Assembly: GCA_016931035.1 (NCBI GenBank)
Contig: JAFGFN010000139.1
Location: 1 to 44,105 of the forward strand
Direction: 5' to 3'
Length of the DNA: 44,105 bases
DNA from: Candidatus Sumerlaeota bacterium
GTDB taxonomy: Bacteria; Sumerlaeota; Sumerlaeia; UBA8349
Position numbers and translations under genes: made by a program. Of this stretch, positions 40,678-44,105 are shown in pieces (positions within the stretch are counted from its first letter, which is position 1; each line of letters begins with the position of its first letter). The notes under the pieces were generated by a model, which was not told where the DNA came from, did not search any database, and saw only the letters and a list, made by a program, of their open reading frames with translations.

Positions 40678-41148
40678 ATGTCTCAGACCGATTCATCCCC
40701 GAAAGAGCGCGGCGCCCCCCGAGGCAACGTCGGACCCTTGGCCGAAGACACAATGACCGTGCGCGTCACGTATCGCGACACGGATCAGATGGGGTTCGTC
40801 TACTACTCGAACTACTTCGTCTACTTCGAGATGGGGCGCACCGAGCTTTTGCGTCGGCTCGGGCGCACGTATCGCGAATGCGAGGAGCAGGGAGTGTTCC
40901 TGCCCGTCCTGGAAGCCAGCTGCCGTTATCTCGCGTCGGCCCGCTACGACGACCTGATCGAGATTCGCACGCGCGTGGCTCGGTGGACTCGCGCCGCGCT
41001 CGATTTCGAATACGAATGTCGCCGCGCCTCGGACGGCACGCTGCTCGCCGCCGGCGCCACCCACCACGCCTTCACCAACGCCGAGGGCCGCGTCGTAAGG
41101 GCGGGCGACGCCATCCTGCCGACCGGCAAGAAGACGGAAGGTCCTTGA
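40678..41148 (+). CDS. ybgC: YbgC/FadM-type acyl-CoA thioesterase
   Basis: The 156-residue hotdog-fold protein has VTYRDTDQMGFVYYSNYFVYFEMGRTELLR, with the catalytic Asp in the DTDQMG stretch; given as separate parts this is the family's active-site helix. FLPVLEASCRYLASARYDDLIEIRT and the HHAFTNAEGRVV strand follow. It would hydrolyse short acyl-CoA or acyl-ACP thioesters. ATG 40678 has GGAG nearby; an upstream in-frame ATG adds a basic, unlikely N-terminus. About 20 residues precede the domain. Its TGA lies inside the -35 box of the next promoter. Confidence 0.85.
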   Translation: MSQTDSSPKERGAPRGNVGPLAEDTMTVRVTYRDTDQMGFVYYSNYFVYFEMGRTELLRRLGRTYRECEEQGVFLPVLEASCRYLASARYDDLIEIRTRVARWTRAALDFEYECRRASDGTLLAAGATHHAFTNAEGRVVRAGDAILPTGKKTEGP

Positions 41149-41173
41149 CATAGTCATCTGAAATGACTATAAG
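41145..41173 (+). promoter_or_regulatory. Toxin-antitoxin promoter with embedded operator
   Basis: TTGACA (41145-41150) and TATAAG (41168-41173) are separated by 17 bp. The spacer and the start of the -10 carry a perfect palindrome, TAGTCAT-CTGAA-ATGACTA (41151-41169), a likely antitoxin operator. The -35 overlaps the upstream stop codon. Confidence 0.85.
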
Positions 41174-41194
41174 GAATTCGGGAGGTCTGTTCGG

Positions 41195-41428
41195 ATGAAG
41201 ACCATGGCAATCAGCGAATTCAAGTCTCACGCGCTCCAGGTCATCGACCGCGTCGCCGCGACCAAGGAGACGGTGGTCGTTACCAAACGCGGCGAGCCGC
41301 TTGCCGAGGTCGTCCCGTTTCGCGGCCCCGAAGACAAGCCGACCCCCGGCAAGTTGTCCGAGGCGCTCGTGTTCGAGAAAGACATCGTATCCCCCCTCGG
41401 CGAAGAGATCTGGGACGCGTGCAAGTGA
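41195..41428 (+). CDS. Phd/YefM-type antitoxin
   Basis: The 77-residue protein has the Phd/YefM N-terminal DNA-binding fold (MKTMAISEFKSHALQVIDRV, then VVVTKRGEPLAEVVPF) and an acidic, probably disordered C-terminus that would wrap the toxin. GGGAGG lies upstream. It overlaps the PIN toxin gene by 10 bp. It would neutralise the toxin and autoregulate through the palindrome in its promoter. Confidence 0.9.
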   Translation: MKTMAISEFKSHALQVIDRVAATKETVVVTKRGEPLAEVVPFRGPEDKPTPGKLSEALVFEKDIVSPLGEEIWDACK

Positions 41429-41823
41429 AATACCTTCTCGATACGCACACGTGGATCTGGTGGCACGCTCATCCGGCGAGACTCTCGTCCAAAGTCAAAA
41501 CGCTGATCGCAAACCCGAAGCGATACGACGAGCTGCTCCTGTCGGCTATTTCGGTATGGGAATTCTGCAAGCTCCTGGAGAAGGGGAGGCTCGGCATTTC
41601 CTGTGATCCCGAGGAATGGCTCGATACGGCACTCGCGATGCCGAAACTGAGGTTGGTCCCCCTGTCGCCTCGGATTGCTTACCGATCCACCGTGCTGCCT
41701 CAACCCTCGCCATCCGACCCGGCGGACCAGATTGTCGTTGCGACGGCGCGCGAAGAGAATGCTGCTATCCTCTCCAAGGACGAGACGATTCGCCGCTATG
41801 CACATGTCCGCGCTTTGTGGTAG
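41419..41823 (+). CDS. vapC: PIN-domain ribonuclease toxin (VapC family)
   Basis: The 134-residue PIN protein carries the acidic cluster of an Mg-dependent RNase: Asp8 in YLLDTHTW, Glu in SVWEFCKL, and Asp in SDPADQIVVATA, plus a late Asp in LSKDETI. The order is standard for VapC toxins of the Phd-VapC type. GTG 41419 is used here; GTG 41425 (VKYLLDT) is equally possible. It is coupled with the antitoxin by overlap. The targets of such toxins are tRNAs or rRNA in known cases. Confidence 0.9.
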   Translation: MQVKYLLDTHTWIWWHAHPARLSSKVKTLIANPKRYDELLLSAISVWEFCKLLEKGRLGISCDPEEWLDTALAMPKLRLVPLSPRIAYRSTVLPQPSPSDPADQIVVATAREENAAILSKDETIRRYAHVRALW

Positions 41824-41999
41824 TCGACGCGGTCGGAGCGAGAGCGAAGAAGACGTTTCCCCCCAGTTGCGCCCGGAACGGGAATTGCTTCAATCTGGAC
41901 ACGGCCCCGCTCTTGTCTTATCTTTGACACCAGAACGGGAGGGGCTCGTCTGTTCTTAGGACGAGTCGCCCGGACCAGCCGCTGAGGAATGCAAAGCCG

Positions 42000-44015
42000 A
42001 TGGCCGCTCTCTCCGCCCCCCACACCGCGCCTGCTTCTTCCGCGCCCACGGGGCTGCCTTTCTCGTCGGGCGTGTGTCTCGTACTAGTCTTCGGACCTTT
42101 GATCCTATTGGGTTTAGTCCTATGCGCGGACCGCAATATCGAGTCGCACGCCGACCGCTACGCCGAGCGGTTTGTCTTTCGCGTTTCGCTCAAGCAGGAC
42201 GTTTCGTCTCGCGAGGCCGAGGATCTGGCCGCGAGATGGGAAGAGTCGCCCGCATGGCGCAATGCCAAGACGACGACGCCCGCGGAAGATTTTGCCGACG
42301 TTCCGGAGCTCAAGCCCTGGCTCGAAGACCCTCGCAACCAGACTATCGCCGCCTCGATGCCCCGTTCGATCGCCCTGTGGCCGGCCGACATTCTGGACTC
42401 CCGAATCCGAGCCTCGGATCTGGAGCGCGCGCTCCTCGACTCGCCCGAGGTGGACCGCGTGTTCTACGACCGAGCGGGATTGTCGTGGGTCAAGCGGGCG
42501 ATGCGATCCTGGAACGCCGTCGGCACGGCGCTGGCCGCCTTTTTCGCCGCTCTTGCCGTGGCGATGGCCGCCCTGGGCGGATGGTTCGCCGAACGGCTTC
42601 ACCCGAGCGAACCGCGCGCAGCCGCGGCTCGACGCGCCCCTTCCCTGTTTCGCCACCCCGGTTTGATCGCTCTGTCGAGTTCGAGCGGCGCCCTGGCAAT
42701 CCTCGTCCTTGCGATTCCGTGGACGTTGGCCCGGTATTTCTCCGGCACGCAGATTCTCTTCCTTTCCACCTGGCAAATAGCCTCGCTCGTCGCCTTCGGG
42801 ATCTGCCTCGGCTTCCTGTCGGCGGGGTTCCGCTACTGGATCGGCCGCCGGCTCGCGCGGCTTCTCTTGCCCCTGGTCGGCGTGGTCGCTCTGTCGGGGG
42901 TGGGCGTCGCGGCGACGGGCGCGTCGGATTCCTCCTCCGTGGAGATCTCGTCGCTCAAGTCGGCCGCGTATCGACCGTCGCTTCCCGATCGGACCCGGCC
43001 GCTCACGGAATTGGACGTCGCTTCCGATCTCTCGCAACTCGATCCGGGAGAGCGGCGCGCGCTGATCGAGGAGAAGAGGCGGCTCTACGACTATCTCGAC
43101 GAATGGCGCCAGCGAGCCCTCAAGGGTCAGGAACTGGACCGTCAGAATCGCGACGCGGCCAAGGCCGGGCTTGCCGCCGCGCGGTTCGACCGCGAGCGAA
43201 TGGAGAACTCGATCGCCGCGCGGTTCGAAAGAGCCGAGCGGCTGAGCGACGGCGTTCGATTCTCCCGCCTCGAATCGCCTCCGACGATCGGCGGCGGGGC
43301 GGGCCGGACACGGCGCGATCTGGCGGCGCACCTTCTGCGGCAGGACGCCTATCAAACGTTCTTCATGCTCGACATCGAGCGCAAGCGGCTCGAGGATCTG
43401 CACCTGGACATCGCACGCATGGAAGGCGATCTCCAGGTGTTCGACCGCGTCTCGAGTCGCTATGGGGACCAGTCGCCCGAGAGCATCGAGAAGGAGAAGC
43501 GCCAAGTCGCCGAAGAAATCGTCCTGCTGATCAACCAGAATCGGATGTTGAACACCGTCCCCAAGGTCCTGAGCGCGGAAGAGGCCGCCGAGACTTCCGG
43601 CGGGCGCGCAGCGCCGAGCGCGAGCGCCGTTCCGCTCGGCCGGAGCTGGCAGGACGGCGGGTATTACTTCCTGGCCGACCGCGGGGATCTGGTTCATGCC
43701 GCCGTCGGCGGCCGGGTCTTGTTCGCCTCCTATTTCATGGGGCTCGGCAACACCGTGATCCTGGACCATGGCGACGGCTACAGCTCGGTCTACGCTTTTC
43801 TCGACGACGTCATCGTGCGGCCCGACCAGGAGGTCCAGACGGGAGCGTACGTCGGGTCGGCCGGGATTATCAAGCGGCTAGGCAAAGGCGGGATTCGCTT
43901 CGAAGTGCGCAAGGACGGGAAACGCACACCCCCGAGCGACTTGCCCGCCCTGGCCCGAGGCGACTTGCGCGCCCTCATCTTCGAGGGGAAGAAAACGAAG
44001 CGGGACGCGGAATAG
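42000..44015 (+). CDS. FtsX-EnvC-like fusion protein
   Basis: The 671-residue protein joins two division proteins. Residues 1-305 look like FtsX: TM1 (about 22-43), a periplasmic domain (55-170, starting FRVSLKQDVSS and ending VDRVFYDRAG), and TM2-TM4 (173-196, 220-247, 256-280). A fifth helix (284-306, LLLPLVGVVALSGVGVAATG) would move the rest to the periplasm. There follow a coiled coil (about 345-515) and a LytM-like domain (550-640). The LytM zinc ligands are missing: YAFL replaces YAHL, and GIRFEVR replaces the HxHFE strand. This matches EnvC, an amidase activator. In E. coli, FtsEX-EnvC activates AmiA/AmiB. No ftsE lies next to it. GAGGA precedes ATG 42000 weakly. Confidence 0.82.
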   Translation: MAALSAPHTAPASSAPTGLPFSSGVCLVLVFGPLILLGLVLCADRNIESHADRYAERFVFRVSLKQDVSSREAEDLAARWEESPAWRNAKTTTPAEDFADVPELKPWLEDPRNQTIAASMPRSIALWPADILDSRIRASDLERALLDSPEVDRVFYDRAGLSWVKRAMRSWNAVGTALAAFFAALAVAMAALGGWFAERLHPSEPRAAAARRAPSLFRHPGLIALSSSSGALAILVLAIPWTLARYFSGTQILFLSTWQIASLVAFGICLGFLSAGFRYWIGRRLARLLLPLVGVVALSGVGVAATGASDSSSVEISSLKSAAYRPSLPDRTRPLTELDVASDLSQLDPGERRALIEEKRRLYDYLDEWRQRALKGQELDRQNRDAAKAGLAAARFDRERMENSIAARFERAERLSDGVRFSRLESPPTIGGGAGRTRRDLAAHLLRQDAYQTFFMLDIERKRLEDLHLDIARMEGDLQVFDRVSSRYGDQSPESIEKEKRQVAEEIVLLINQNRMLNTVPKVLSAEEAAETSGGRAAPSASAVPLGRSWQDGGYYFLADRGDLVHAAVGGRVLFASYFMGLGNTVILDHGDGYSSVYAFLDDVIVRPDQEVQTGAYVGSAGIIKRLGKGGIRFEVRKDGKRTPPSDLPALARGDLRALIFEGKKTKRDAE

Positions 44016-44105
44016 AGCATCCTGTCCCGAATGGCGCTAACTTAAGCCCGCCTTGTACTTGTTTCTGTGCCGGATTTCGCGGAATTCGTGCCGGGGTCTG
44101 TTGAG
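44016..44105. other. Right edge, no gene seen
   Basis: Ninety bases with an echo of the ATTCGTG word (GCGGAATTCGTGCCGG near 44080-44094). No open frame or terminator is convincing. Confidence 0.4.

Noticed and set aside
42074-44104. 676-codon plus frame overlapping the FtsX-EnvC gene
   Set aside because: Arg-rich shifted frame; the other frame has membrane helices, a coiled coil and an EnvC-like domain.
1-44105. tRNA, rRNA, tmRNA or RNase P genes
   Set aside because: No cloverleaf, GGTTCRA-type T-arm or conserved rRNA segments were recognised by eye; a covariance search would be needed to exclude them fully.

Overview
The window is high-GC bacterial chromosome, densely coded on both strands. 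It carries housekeeping genes (recA, cysS, pyrD, cysK, pdxJ, pdxB, zapA), a CdaA/CdaR cyclic-di-AMP module, a CarD-type regulator, type IV pilins with a PilS/PilR pair, and an outer-membrane-type lipoprotein. Together these suggest a Gram-negative-like, uncultured lineage near the PVC/FCB groups (Planctomycetota, Sumerlaeota or Hydrogenedentota-like). That placement is an inference from gene style (pilin sequence, small secreted proteins, Y1 transposase type, word-like intergenic repeats); no rRNA is present to settle it.

Layout, left to right. 1-1145: the tail of an unknown CDS, a gene-free stretch full of hairpins (one stem is 28 bp and perfect), a small CPGC protein, and a 28-unit heptamer array. 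1146-10151: pyrD; an opposing membrane protein; cdaA-cdaR-pdxJ; then glycosyltransferase, lipoprotein, PfkB kinase and cysK. 10152-13001: a DnaD-like plus DnaC-like replication pair, then a Y1 (IS200/RAYT-type) transposase bracketed by inverted REP-like palindromes. 13133-16799: a STAS-GAF protein with a degenerate histidine-kinase core, and a fused homocysteine methyltransferase/MTHFR. 16970-22580 (minus): PhoU-like DUF47 plus Pit phosphate transporter, a membrane protein, pdxB and cysS. 22870-24636: coiled coil-zapA-recA. 24671-28072: a visibly AT-richer island holding a sce7726-like nuclease, a Beta-family protein, an XRE/ImmA-IrrE metalloprotease fusion and a DUF6932-type nucleotidyltransferase. 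28590-35752: carD, a YqaA-like protein, hypothetical proteins and a large GH63-like hydrolase. 36313-40461 (minus): pilS-pilR, then a pilin behind a textbook sigma-54 promoter, and a second pilin-like gene. 40678-44015: a thioesterase, a Phd/VapC toxin-antitoxin pair, and a single polypeptide joining an FtsX-like membrane protein to an EnvC-like degenerate LytM domain.

The items most deserving a second look are: (1) the post-recA island, whose minus-strand genes start from a leaderless promoter with an operator-like palindrome; (2) the FtsX-EnvC fusion; (3) the REP/transposase module; (4) at least eight unrelated families of short intergenic arrays with periods of 6, 7 or 9 bp; and (5) the PilSR/sigma-54/pilin circuit with a candidate enhancer palindrome. 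All calls come from reading the sequence and from memory of protein families; no database search was run.
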